Part shown: piece after piece, positions 35,704 to 44,484 of the stretch
Layout of the letters: every line of letters begins with the position of its first letter
How positions within the stretch are numbered: position 1 is the stretch's first letter
Assembly (NCBI RefSeq): GCF_003479805.1
Contig: NZ_QUHV01000012.1
Span: forward strand, 1-64,000
Source: Collinsella sp. AF08-23
Lineage (GTDB): Bacteria > Actinomycetota > Coriobacteriia > Coriobacteriales > Coriobacteriaceae
Reading direction: 5' to 3'
Length of the DNA stretch: 64,000 nt
Position numbers and translations under genes: made by a program
The notes under the pieces: generated by a model
The model's input: only the letters and a program-made list of their open reading frames with translations
The model's database searches: none
What the model was told of the DNA's origin: nothing

Positions 35704-35737
35704 CCGCTCGGGACGCGCAGCGATGCGCCCCGAGCGG
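35704..35737 (-). terminator. Intercistronic hairpin between argF and the YfcC gene
   Basis: Perfect 9-bp stem CCGCTCGGG/CCCGAGCGG with an additional inner GCGC/GCGC pair; on the minus strand it is followed by TCCTTTTGG. It lies about 15 bp after the argF stop. It may attenuate read-through to the transporter gene; the T-tract is modest. Confidence 0.55.
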
Positions 35738-35752
35738 GCAGACGATGCGCTC

Positions 35753-36748
35753 TTACTTGAGCGTGGCGTACATAATCGCCTTGATGGTGTGCATGCGGTT
35801 CTCGGCCTCGTCGAACACCTTGGACTGCGGGGACTCGAAGACGGCGTCCTCGACCTCCATCTCGGTGACGCCGAACTTCTCGGCGATCTCGGCACCAGTG
35901 GTGGTGTTGGTGTCGTGGAAGGCCGGCAGGCAGTGCAGGAAGATGGCGGAAGGATCGGCCATGGCCATGAGCTCGGTGGTGACGCGATAGGGCTCGAGCT
36001 GCTTGATGCGCTCGGTCCAAACTTCGTCGGGCTCACCCATGGACACCCACACGTCGGTATAGATGACGTGAGCGCCGGTGCAGGCCTCCTTGGGATCCTC
36101 GGTAAGGGTAATGGTGCAGCCATTGGCCTCGGCGATCGGCTTGCAGGCGTCGATCACATCGTTGGCGGGCATGCACTCCTTCGGGCCGCAAGCCACGAAG
36201 TTCATGCCGAGCTTGGCGCACACGACCATGAGGGAACGAGCGACGTTGTTCTTGGCGTCGCCCATGAAGACGAGGGTCTTGCCCTTGATGTCGTAGTTGA
36301 AGTTCTCCTGGACGGTCAGGATGTCGGCGAGCATCTGGGTGGGGTGCCACAGGTCGGTCAGGCCGTTCCACACGGGAACGCCGGACTTGGCGGCGAGCTC
36401 CTCGACGTCCTCCTGGTCGAAGCCGCGGAACTCGATGCCGTCATACATGCGGCCGAGGACGCGGGCGGTGTCCTCGATGGACTCCTTCTTGCCCATCTGG
36501 GACGAACCGGGGTCGAGGTAGGTGACGCCCATGCCAAGGTCCATACCGCCGACCTCGAAGGCGCAGCGGGTGCGCGTGGAGGTCTTCTGGAACAGCAGGA
36601 CGATGTTCTTGCCCTCGAGGTAGCGGTGCGGGGTGCCCGTGCGCTTGAGGTCCTTGAAGTTCTTGGAGAGCTTGAGCAGGTACTCGATTTCCTCGGTGGT
36701 GAAGTCGAGCAGACGCAGGAAGCTGCGGCCAGAGAGGTTAACGCCCAT
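35753..36748 (-). CDS. arcB: Ornithine carbamoyltransferase (catabolic, ADI pathway)
   Basis: A 331-residue carbamoyltransferase. The carbamoyl-phosphate-binding STRTR is in [13 protein letters not shown] near residues 55-67; HPTQMLAD and the ornithine-side HCLPAFHD are present. The start at 36748 is the ATG after AAAGGAG. The position directly after arcA and beside an antiporter suggests that the enzyme acts catabolically, converting citrulline and phosphate to ornithine and carbamoyl phosphate, though the same family serves arginine synthesis as ArgF. Confidence 0.92.
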   Translation of the reverse strand: MGVNLSGRSFLRLLDFTTEEIEYLLKLSKNFKDLKRTGTPHRYLEGKNIVLLFQKTSTRTRCAFEVGGMDLGMGVTYLDPGSSQMGKKESIEDTARVLGRMYDGIEFRGFDQEDVEELAAKSGVPVWNGLTDLWHPTQMLADILTVQENFNYDIKGKTLVFMGDAKNNVARSLMVVCAKLGMNFVACGPKECMPANDVIDACKPIAEANGCTITLTEDPKEACTGAHVIYTDVWVSMGEPDEVWTERIKQLEPYRVTTELMAMADPSAIFLHCLPAFHDTNTTTGAEIAEKFGVTEMEVEDAVFESPQSKVFDEAENRMHTIKAIMYATLK

Positions 36749-36807
36749 GTGGGCTCCTTTCACATAGAAGGTAGAGCGAATGCCGCGGATGATACCACGG
36801 CGAAGTG

Positions 36808-36837
36808 CGACGGCGCACCGGAGCCGATGCGCCGTCG
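36808..36837. terminator. Perfect 10-bp hairpin between arcA and arcB
   Basis: CGACGGCGCA (36808-36817) pairs exactly with TGCGCCGTCG (36828-36837), 10 bp beyond the arcA stop. No T-run follows, so this is more likely a message-processing or partial-pausing structure within the operon. Confidence 0.5.
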
Positions 36838-36847
36838 AAGCTAGTGC

Positions 36848-38089
36848 TTAGAGATCCTCGCGCCAGAAGGGCATGCTCATGCAGCGCGGGCCACCACGGC
36901 CGCGGGAGAGCTCGGCGGACGGGCAGACCAGAAGCTCCAAGCCCTCCTTGTAGAGCACGTCGTTGGTGACGGTGTTGCGGGCATAGACGCAGATCTTGCC
37001 GGGGGCGACAGCCAGCGTGTTGGAGCCGTCGTTCCACTGCTCGCGAGCAGCCGCAATGGGATCGCCGCCGCCGCAGGGAATCAGCTTGATCTGGTCGACG
37101 CCGGTGGCGTCCTCGAGGACGTGCTCGAGCGTGTCGACCATTTCCTTGATGTTGACCTCGCCGGGGTTCTTGCCCGGAGTGAGCTCGTACACCTTGAGGG
37201 TGCCCATGATCGCCGGGTGGATGGTGAACTTATCCACGTCGATCTGGGTGAAGACGGTGTCGAGGTGCATCATGGCGCGGTTGTTCGGGATGTCGAAGGC
37301 GAGGATGCGATCGACCTTGGAATCGCTGTTCCAGAAGATGTTCTGGGCCATGACGTCGATGGCGGCAGCCTGGGTGCGCTGGGAGATGCCGACGGCCAGG
37401 GTGTGCTCGTTGATGTTGAGCACGTCGCCACCCTCGGTGTGGTAGGCGGCGTCACGACGGAAGTACAGGGAGACGTCCTTATAATCCGGGTGATACTTGA
37501 AGATGTACTTACCGTACAGGGTCTCGCGGTTGCGGGTGACGGAGTACATACGGTTCAGGCAGACGCCGTTGCCAACGACCGCGAACGGGTCGCGGGTGAA
37601 GTAGAGGTTCGGCATCGGGTCGATGATGAGATCGGACTCGGACTCGGTGTTGACCATGGAGTCGAGCGTGACGGAGCTCACATGCGGCATCTCGATCTCG
37701 GCCTTGGTGAGACCAGCCATGGTCTTCTGGACAAACTCGAGGTTGTCCTTGATGGAATCGAGCTTCTCTCGGACGACGCGGGGCATCTCCTTGCCCTTGA
37801 TGCCGGCCTCGGCGATGTACTGATCCAGGAACTCCTGGCGAGCGTCGGGGTTGGCATCAAAGACCTCGGCGACGAGCTTCTCGAGATAGAGAACCTCGAC
37901 ACCCTGATCACGAAGAATCTGGGCAAAGGTGTCGTGCTCCTCTTGGGCGACCTCGAGGAACGGGACGTCGTCGAAGAGCAGACGCTCAAGCTCGAACGGC
38001 GGCAGATTCAGCAGTTCCTCGCCGGGCCTGTGCAGGCAGACCTTCTTGAGCTGCCCAATCTCACTTGGGACATGCAAGCCTTTCGTCAT
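36848..38089 (-). CDS. arcA: Arginine deiminase
   Basis: A 413-residue deiminase converting arginine to citrulline and ammonia, the first step of the ATP-yielding ADI pathway. The N-terminal LHRPGEELLNLPPFELERLLFDDVPFLE block, NLYFTRDPFAVVGNGV, the HTEGGDVLNI region and the C-terminal MSMPFWREDL (after a conserved active-site Gly-rich segment) are visible. Its start is preceded by AGGAGG. It is the first gene of an arcA-arcB-antiporter operon on the minus strand, reading away from a 658-bp AT-rich control region. Confidence 0.95.
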   Translation of the reverse strand: MTKGLHVPSEIGQLKKVCLHRPGEELLNLPPFELERLLFDDVPFLEVAQEEHDTFAQILRDQGVEVLYLEKLVAEVFDANPDARQEFLDQYIAEAGIKGKEMPRVVREKLDSIKDNLEFVQKTMAGLTKAEIEMPHVSSVTLDSMVNTESESDLIIDPMPNLYFTRDPFAVVGNGVCLNRMYSVTRNRETLYGKYIFKYHPDYKDVSLYFRRDAAYHTEGGDVLNINEHTLAVGISQRTQAAAIDVMAQNIFWNSDSKVDRILAFDIPNNRAMMHLDTVFTQIDVDKFTIHPAIMGTLKVYELTPGKNPGEVNIKEMVDTLEHVLEDATGVDQIKLIPCGGGDPIAAAREQWNDGSNTLAVAPGKICVYARNTVTNDVLYKEGLELLVCPSAELSRGRGGPRCMSMPFWREDL

Positions 38090-38690
38090 TGCCTCCTACC
38101 TTTCTTATTCTGGGACCGCGCGGCGATCCCGTCTTAAGTCCTTTACGGGACTCCGTTCACACCTACCGTTATATCCAATTTTCGGCTTAATGATACCGTC
38201 ACCGCCAAACGGTCGTAAAACTGGCGGGAACGGTATATCATCAAAACTCCCGCAGGTCGTTACTTTTATCCAGTAAAGCGTTTTACATGGGAGAATAGCA
38301 GCACATGGCATGTGCAAGGCAAGGGATAAATGCCTGAATCTATACCTCAAAGTGAATATTTTTCTACTTGTCCTGCATATTATGAACAAGATTCAAAAGC
38401 CTAATTTACGGTTTGTTAATATGCATTTTAATCAACTATTTATGCAATTGCCTGTGAATTAAAGCCGCTCATGGCATTATTACGACCGTCTACGCGCTTT
38501 TTTGTGCACGGGAGTGCCCCGCGCTGTGAGCTAAAACTTACCACCGGCACCACGATTTCCAAAAGCGGGAGCCGACTCCCTGTAAGGGCATCCATCGCAC
38601 GGCCGAAACCAGCCGCCCATCTCCTGCCCCTTGTGCTTGTACCGTGCCCATGCGCGAACGCGGCATATCGAGCGAGGCGCTTCTAGTATC
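38090..38690. promoter_or_regulatory. AT-rich control region upstream of arcA with inverted repeat
   Basis: No gene is supported here. An imperfect inverted repeat (ATGATACCGTCACCGCCA at 38190-38207 against 38222-38241) lies upstream of a TATAAC -10-like sequence (38168-38173, minus strand), so it could be an operator. The stretch 38240-38480 is unusually AT-rich and contains TGAAT-like half sites that could bind ArgR, but no full 18-bp ARG box was found. This probably holds promoters both for arcA and the rightward gene. Confidence 0.45.
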
Positions 38691-38747
38691 ATGATTAAGA
38701 TTGCGCGTTTCGCGTATGACGTCCACTCCCGACCGATGGTGGTATCC

Positions 38748-40004
38748 ATGGAACAAGCCATGCCATATTTCCTTGTGGCTGTCGCCGCCTTCCTTGCCAC
38801 CTACCTATGCGTCCCGCCCGTCAAGCTCCTCGCGCGGAGGCTTGGTGCCATCGACTACCCCTCTAAACGCCGCATCAACACCAAGCCCATCCCACGTTTG
38901 GGAGGCCTTGCCATGTTCGCCGGGCTCTGTCTCGCGCTCGTCGTCGAGATTGCGGGAATCAAACTACTCGGATGGCCCCCCATTCTCATTCCCCATCCAA
39001 GCATGACGATCAACTACCCCCTGCTGGGCGTCGCGTTTCTCATCATCGTCATTACGGGTGCGGTAGATGACGTGCGTTCGCTCAGCCCTAAGAAAAAGCT
39101 GCTCGGCCAGATTGTCGCCGCATGCGTGGCAGCTACCGCGGGCCTGCTCATTGGGAATATCGTCAATCCGTTCATCCCGGGAGCCGAGATCGACCTCGGG
39201 TGGTTCGCCTACCCCATCACAGTGATCTACCTCGTGGCGTTCACCAACATCATCAACCTCATCGACGGACTCGACGGACTCGCCGCGGGCATTTCGGGCA
39301 TCGCCTCGCTTTCCATGTTTTCCTTTGCCGTTCTCGCGGGGCGTCTCGACGCCGCCTCTCTCGCCATCGCGCTCTTTGGTGCGTGTCTCGCCTTCCTGCG
39401 CTACAACTTCCATCCCGCATCCATCTTCATGGGCGATTCGGGGTCCTTGCTCTTGGGCTTTGGCCTGGGCACCATCTCGCTGCTCAACGTGAGTCGAACC
39501 GCGGCGCTCACCTCGCTCATCATCCCGCTCATCGTCGCAGGCGTTCCCATCCTCGACACCCTCTCCGCCATCGTCCGTCGCAAGCGCGCGCACGTGAGCA
39601 TTGGTCAGGCGGACAAGGGCCACATCCACCACCGCCTCATCCAAGAGGGGTATGACCAGCGTCAGGCGGTCCTGCTCATCTACGCGTGGTGCCTGTTGCT
39701 CTCGCTGGGTGCGGCTCTCATCAACCAGGTTGCCATCGAGGCGCGCATTGCGATCTTCCTTGCGTTGCTCGCCTGTTCTGCGATTTTCGCGGCGCGCCTT
39801 CATTTGTTCGAGCCTGTTTTACGGCATCACTACAACCCAAAGACGCAGCAAGACGAAATCGTGACCCCCGAGGATCCGGCGTTCGCCGACGAGGAGCGCG
39901 CTGCGGAGGAGCTACACGAAAGCCGGATCGAACGCCTTGAGGAGATGCTGCCCGGAAAGGGCCCAACGCACAGCCACAGCTCATCCGACCACACCGACCA
40001 GTAA
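38748..40004 (+). CDS. WecA/TagO-type undecaprenyl-phosphate sugar-phosphate transferase
   Basis: A polytopic enzyme (418 residues from 38748) of the MraY/WecA superfamily that loads GlcNAc-1-phosphate (or a related sugar phosphate) onto undecaprenyl phosphate, beginning synthesis of wall glycopolymers. Motifs: RRINTKPIPRLGGLAMF, DDVRSLSPKKKLLGQ, NIINLIDGLDGLAAG, FMGDSGSLLLG and the HIHHRL loop that separates WecA-type from MraY. About 11 membrane spans precede an acidic, soluble C-terminal tail of 70 residues. The start is uncertain: ATGs at 38691, 38736 and 38748 lack strong ribosome sites. Confidence 0.88.
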   Translation: MEQAMPYFLVAVAAFLATYLCVPPVKLLARRLGAIDYPSKRRINTKPIPRLGGLAMFAGLCLALVVEIAGIKLLGWPPILIPHPSMTINYPLLGVAFLIIVITGAVDDVRSLSPKKKLLGQIVAACVAATAGLLIGNIVNPFIPGAEIDLGWFAYPITVIYLVAFTNIINLIDGLDGLAAGISGIASLSMFSFAVLAGRLDAASLAIALFGACLAFLRYNFHPASIFMGDSGSLLLGFGLGTISLLNVSRTAALTSLIIPLIVAGVPILDTLSAIVRRKRAHVSIGQADKGHIHHRLIQEGYDQRQAVLLIYAWCLLLSLGAALINQVAIEARIAIFLALLACSAIFAARLHLFEPVLRHHYNPKTQQDEIVTPEDPAFADEERAAEELHESRIERLEEMLPGKGPTHSHSSSDHTDQ

Positions 40005-40077
40005 CCTCTTGTCCCCTTCGTGCAAGCGTAGAGCGCGAACGGGATGTGCCATCGATCGAACACGCAAAGGAGACATC

Positions 40078-41127
40078 ATGCCCAACGAGCTCAGCTACGA
40101 GGTCAGCCTCGAGCGCAGCAACCAGATCCGCGCCGACCTGCCGCTGCATCCCGAGAAGTACACCATGCTCACCGGCGACCGCCCCACCGGGCGTTTGCAC
40201 CTCGGCCACTACTTCGGTACGCTCAAGAGCCGCGTGGAGCTGCAGGACATGGGCGTCCACACCAATGTGCTCATCGCCGACTACCAGGTCATCACCGACC
40301 GCGACAGCACGGACAACATCCAGGATAACGTCTACAACATGGTCATCGACTACCTCGCCTGCGGCCTGGACCCCGACAAGACCATGATCTACACGCACTC
40401 AGCCGTCCCGGCGTGCAATCAGCTCATGCTGCCGTTCCTCTCCCTGGTCTCCGAAGCGCTGCTGCAGCGCAACCCCACGGTCAAGGCCGAGATGGAGGCA
40501 AGCGGCCACGAGCTCACGGGGCTGCTCCTCACCTACCCTGTGCACCAGGCATGCGACATCCTCTTCTGCAAGGGCAACGTCGTGCCCGTCGGCCGCGACC
40601 AGCTGCCGCACATCGAGCTCACCCGTACCATCGCCCGTAAGTTCAACAACCGCTACGGCCAGGTGTTTCCCGAGGTCGATGCCCTGCTCTCCGATACCCC
40701 GCTACTGCCGGGACTCGACGGGCGCAAGATGAGCAAGTCCTACGGCAACGCCATCAACATCTCGATGACCGCCGAGGAGACCGCCAAGCGCATCAAGAAG
40801 AGCCAGACCGACGGCGAACGCATGATCACGTTCGATCCGGAAGGAAGGCCCGGCGTGTCCGGCCTGCTCTCCACTGCCGCCATCTGCACCGGCCGCTCTG
40901 AGGTCGAGATCGCGGAGGAGATCGGCATGGGCGGCTCCGGCCAGCTCAAGAAGTACGTCACCGAGAGCGTGAACGAGTATTTCGCCCCCATCCGCGCGCG
41001 CCGCGAGGAACTCGCAGGTGACATGGACTACATCAAGGACGTCCTGCGTGAGGGAAATCGTCGCGCCAACGAGGTCGCCGAGGCGACGCTTGCCGAGGTG
41101 CGCGAGGCGATGGGCATGGTGTACTAA
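40078..41127 (+). CDS. trpS: Tryptophanyl-tRNA synthetase
   Basis: A 349-residue class I tRNA synthetase. The HIGH-like motif is in TGRLHLGHYFGTLKS (about 37-51) and the KMSKS signature in GRKMSKSYGN (about 218-227). ATG at 40078 follows AAAGGAG at ideal spacing, and homology starts there; the longer frame upstream overlaps the previous intergenic region only. It ends 1 bp before the HAD gene start and presumably forms an operon with it. Confidence 0.96.
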   Translation: MPNELSYEVSLERSNQIRADLPLHPEKYTMLTGDRPTGRLHLGHYFGTLKSRVELQDMGVHTNVLIADYQVITDRDSTDNIQDNVYNMVIDYLACGLDPDKTMIYTHSAVPACNQLMLPFLSLVSEALLQRNPTVKAEMEASGHELTGLLLTYPVHQACDILFCKGNVVPVGRDQLPHIELTRTIARKFNNRYGQVFPEVDALLSDTPLLPGLDGRKMSKSYGNAINISMTAEETAKRIKKSQTDGERMITFDPEGRPGVSGLLSTAAICTGRSEVEIAEEIGMGGSGQLKKYVTESVNEYFAPIRARREELAGDMDYIKDVLREGNRRANEVAEATLAEVREAMGMVY

Positions 41128-41128
41128 C

Positions 41129-41959
41129 ATGTACCGTCTTGTCGCCAGCGACATGGATGAGACCTTCCTCGATGCCAACCACGCGATCCCCGAGGCGAAT
41201 CTCCGCGCGCTGCGCCGCATGAAGGAGCTCGGCGTGTTGTTCGTCCCCTCCAGCGGGCGCTGGTACTCCAGCATCATGGACAACTTCACGGGCGAAGCTC
41301 GGGAACTACTCGAAGGCAGCTATGTGCTGTCATACAACGGGGGCTTCATCAACCGCGTGGGCGACGAGACGCCCCTCAGAACCTGCGGCCTTTCGCGCGC
41401 TTGCGCGGAAGAGCTGTACGCGAGGGGCCGCGAACTCGGCTTGTGCATGCACATCAACGTCGCCGACGGCCACGTCTTCGTACCCGATGCGGACGAGGAC
41501 GAGCGTGCGTACCTTAGTTCGATTTCCGGCGTGACCCACATCTCCAGCGCCGACCATCCGGACCTGTCGTTTCTCGATGGACGCGATATCGTGAAGATCC
41601 TGTACGTGAACCGTGACTTCGAGGCGCTGCAGGGTCTGGAGCCACACCTGGCACCCATGGCGAAACGCCTTGGGGTCGAGATCACGTTCTCGTCCAAGCG
41701 GTATCTCGAATTCATGCCCGCGGGTGTGGACAAAGGCACCGGTCTTGCGCGTCTCGCAAAGATGCTGGATATTCCGATGTCCGAGGTGATCGCCGTCGGC
41801 GATTCGGCAAACGACCTTGCCATGATCAAAGGGGCAGGCCTGGGTGTGGGCGTGGCAAACGTCACCGACGACGTACGCCCCTACTGCGACGCCATCCTCG
41901 AGACGACGGGCATGGACGGGGCATTCGAGGAGCTTGTCGAACGATTCCTCACTACGTGA
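41129..41959 (+). CDS. HAD-superfamily Cof-type phosphatase
   Basis: A 276-residue HAD phosphatase of the Cof/YbiV type. Motif I is SDMDETFLD (about 7-15; nucleophile and acid aspartates), motif III lies around PAGVDKGTGLARL with lysine, and motif IV is VGDSANDLAMIKGAG near 225-239. A large C2 cap lies in between. Cof-type enzymes dephosphorylate sugar phosphates, nucleotides or PLP-like substrates; the precise substrate is unknown. It starts 1 bp after the trpS stop and is probably translationally coupled. Confidence 0.9.
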   Translation: MYRLVASDMDETFLDANHAIPEANLRALRRMKELGVLFVPSSGRWYSSIMDNFTGEARELLEGSYVLSYNGGFINRVGDETPLRTCGLSRACAEELYARGRELGLCMHINVADGHVFVPDADEDERAYLSSISGVTHISSADHPDLSFLDGRDIVKILYVNRDFEALQGLEPHLAPMAKRLGVEITFSSKRYLEFMPAGVDKGTGLARLAKMLDIPMSEVIAVGDSANDLAMIKGAGLGVGVANVTDDVRPYCDAILETTGMDGAFEELVERFLTT

Positions 41960-42199
41960 AAACCTGCGACTTCGTTCGAGCACAGCTCGACCCGCCCCAT
42001 CCGAGCCGATGCGCCATCTCCAGCGATACGCATTTGTAACCCTTGGTTAACTTATGGAGACGATATGTACCGCCTTCTTTAGCGCATCTTTGCCGACGAC
42101 TGCAGGTATATTCATCGCAGCGAAGGACACAGGCGATACAAGGACCTTCGTTATTGCTCAGAAGCGCGTTTTCCCTCCCCTCTGCGCGCGACTACATTT

Positions 42200-42229
42200 G
42201 GCGCCGTCTTCCTGCTGGAAGGCGGCGCC
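42200..42229. terminator. Bidirectional terminator between HAD and ABC genes
   Basis: Thirteen-base arms (GGCGCCGTCTTCC and GGAAGGCGGCGCC) pair around a four-base loop with a single mismatch; flanks are ATTT on one side and AAAT on the other. It lies between two convergent genes, 15 bp from the ABC stop codon, and may serve both directions. The 240-bp remainder up to the HAD gene holds no supported gene. Confidence 0.75.
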
Positions 42230-42243
42230 ATTTGCTTGAAATG

Positions 42244-44484
42244 TTATTCAGCGAACTGGGAGTTGTAGAGGTCGGCATAGAAGCCGCCGGCGGCCAGCAG
42301 CTCGTCGTGCGTGCCGCTCTCGATGATGTCACCCTCCTTCATCACCAGGATGAGGTCGGCGTTCTTGATGGTCGAGAGGCGGTGCGCAATGACGAAGCTC
42401 GTACGGCCGCGCATCAGCTCATCCATCGCCTGCTGGATCTTGAGCTCGGTGCGCGTGTCCACGTTGGAGGTCGCCTCGTCCAAGATGAGCATCGGCTTGT
42501 CGGCGATCATAGCGCGCGCGATCGTCATCTGCTGCTTCTGCCCCTGGGAGAGGTTGACCTGGTCGTTCAGCACCGTGTCGTAGCCATGCGGCAACGAGCG
42601 GATGAAGTGGTCGAGCCCGACGGCGCGGCAGGCGCGCTGCACCTCCTCGTCGGTCACCCCCTCGTCGCAGTAGACGAGGTTCTCGCGTACCGTCCCCTCG
42701 AACAGCCAGGTGTCCTGCAGCACCATGCAGAACAGCGCATGCACGTCCTCGCGGCGCATCTCGCTGGTCGGCACGCCGTCGATGCGGATCTGCCCGCCGT
42801 CGATCTCGAAGAAGCGCATGAGGAGGTTGACCATGGTGGTCTTGCCCGCGCCCGTGGGGCCTACGATGGCGACCTTCTGGCCGGGCAGTGCGTGCGCGGA
42901 GAAGTCCTTGATGACCGGCTTATCGGAGCCGGCGTAGGTGAAGCGCACATGGTCGAACTCGACCTCGCCGCGTACGCCCTGCGCACGACGCGCCGGCTTG
43001 GCAGACTCGTCGGCCATCTCGCGCGCCTCGAGGAACTCGAAGACGCGCGTGCCCGCGGCGCCTGCGGACTGCAGCGCCTGCACGCCCTGGGCGATCTGCG
43101 AGAGCGGCTGGGTGAAATAGCGCACGTACAGCATAAAGGCGACGATTACGCCGAAGCCGATCTGGCCATCGAGCGCCAGCGCGCCACCCACCACGCATAC
43201 GGCGACGTATCCAAAGTTGCCGATGAACATCATGATGGGCATCATAAGGCCCGAGAGGCACTGGGCGCGGAAGCCCGCGTTCACGAGCTCGCCGTTCATG
43301 CGGTCGAACTCTGCGCGCACGCGGTCCTCGGCGTTATATGCCGCAATAACCGAGTGACCGGTGTAAGACTCCTCGATATGGCCGGACAGGGCCCCCAGCG
43401 CGGATTGCTGGCGTACGAAGTACTTCTGGCTATGGCCCATAATACCCATCATGAGTACAAAGCCCAGCAGGCTCGCACCCACGGCGGCCAGCGTCATCCA
43501 TCCGTTGGTGGTGATCATCATGAACAGGCTGCCAAAAAAGAGGACAACGGCGGAGAGCAACGTGCCAACACTCTGGCTGAGCGACTGGCCGAGCGTGTCA
43601 ACATCGTTAGTGATGCGCGAGAGGATGTCGCCGGTGGGCACCGTGTTGAAGTACGACATGGGCAGGCGGTTGATCTTGGCCGAGATGTCGGCGCGCATGC
43701 TGCGGCCGATGCGCTGCGTGACGGTGGTCATAATCCAGCCCTGGACCACGGAGAGCACGTAGCTCGCCACGTAGAAGGCGACGAGGGTGAGCGCGATGCG
43801 GGCGATCAGATCCATGTCGATGCGCGGCTCGACCAGGCTCTTGACGGAGGCGGGAAGCTCATCGAGGGCCGCCATGGCCGCCTCGGTGTCACTCATGTCG
43901 AGGTTGGAGAAGATGTCGAGCAACTTCTGCTGGTCGGCACCGGTGATGATGACACCGTCCACCTCGACGTCGGTGAGCAGCGCGTCTCGCGTCTCAGCGG
44001 GCATGCTCGCGAGGTCGTCCAGGGAGGGCGCGGCGGATGTGGCGCCCTCCGCGGTGTCTGAGCCGGTGGCGGCGGCACCCATCCCCGCCGCCGACATCGC
44101 GTCGACATCGCCCACACCCACAGGCGCACCGGCGGCGGCCATCGCGGCAGCCTGCTGTTGCGCCATCGCCGCGGCGTTCGCCTCGATATTGCGCGTGACG
44201 GCCTCGACGACCTGCTCGAGCTTGTCGCTATTTGGCGCAATGCCGTCTTGCACGGCATCCGTGATATCGGAGAGCATATTGGGTCCCAGCAGCGTGAGCA
44301 CCGTGCCGACCATCGCGCAGATAAGCGCCACCGCAACGGCGGGGAGGAAGCGCCGGCAATAATTGAACAGCCTGCCCCAGGTCCCCCGATCGATACGCTG
44401 TCCCGCGGCACCACGTGCGCCGTGCCCCACGGGCCCGTGGCCCATGGGGCCGCGCGGCGCAGACGAAGTATGCATGCCCGCCAT
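42244..44484 (-). CDS. ABC exporter half-transporter (catalytic subunit), with inserted region
   Basis: A 746-residue ABC exporter with an N-terminal six-span TM domain and a C-terminal ATPase domain. Walker A is GPTGAGKTTMVNLL, the signature is LSQGQKQQ and Walker B is LILDEATSN with canonical glutamate. A 138-residue Ala/Met/Gln-rich segment (about 85-222) lies between the first and second membrane spans where related exporters have only a short external loop. It is adjacent (1 bp) to its partner below; the pair should act as a heterodimer. The substrate (drug, lipid or peptide) cannot be told. Confidence 0.9.
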   Translation of the reverse strand: MAGMHTSSAPRGPMGHGPVGHGARGAAGQRIDRGTWGRLFNYCRRFLPAVAVALICAMVGTVLTLLGPNMLSDITDAVQDGIAPNSDKLEQVVEAVTRNIEANAAAMAQQQAAAMAAAGAPVGVGDVDAMSAAGMGAAATGSDTAEGATSAAPSLDDLASMPAETRDALLTDVEVDGVIITGADQQKLLDIFSNLDMSDTEAAMAALDELPASVKSLVEPRIDMDLIARIALTLVAFYVASYVLSVVQGWIMTTVTQRIGRSMRADISAKINRLPMSYFNTVPTGDILSRITNDVDTLGQSLSQSVGTLLSAVVLFFGSLFMMITTNGWMTLAAVGASLLGFVLMMGIMGHSQKYFVRQQSALGALSGHIEESYTGHSVIAAYNAEDRVRAEFDRMNGELVNAGFRAQCLSGLMMPIMMFIGNFGYVAVCVVGGALALDGQIGFGVIVAFMLYVRYFTQPLSQIAQGVQALQSAGAAGTRVFEFLEAREMADESAKPARRAQGVRGEVEFDHVRFTYAGSDKPVIKDFSAHALPGQKVAIVGPTGAGKTTMVNLLMRFFEIDGGQIRIDGVPTSEMRREDVHALFCMVLQDTWLFEGTVRENLVYCDEGVTDEEVQRACRAVGLDHFIRSLPHGYDTVLNDQVNLSQGQKQQMTIARAMIADKPMLILDEATSNVDTRTELKIQQAMDELMRGRTSFVIAHRLSTIKNADLILVMKEGDIIESGTHDELLAAGGFYADLYNSQFAE

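Noticed and set aside
38340..38460. ARG boxes upstream of arcA
   Set aside because: TGAAT half-sites are present, but spacing and second half-sites do not match the 18-bp consensus well enough.
42054..42239. 61-codon frame before the ABC terminator
   Set aside because: Its end lies in the terminator hairpin, no ribosome site, and composition is not protein-like.
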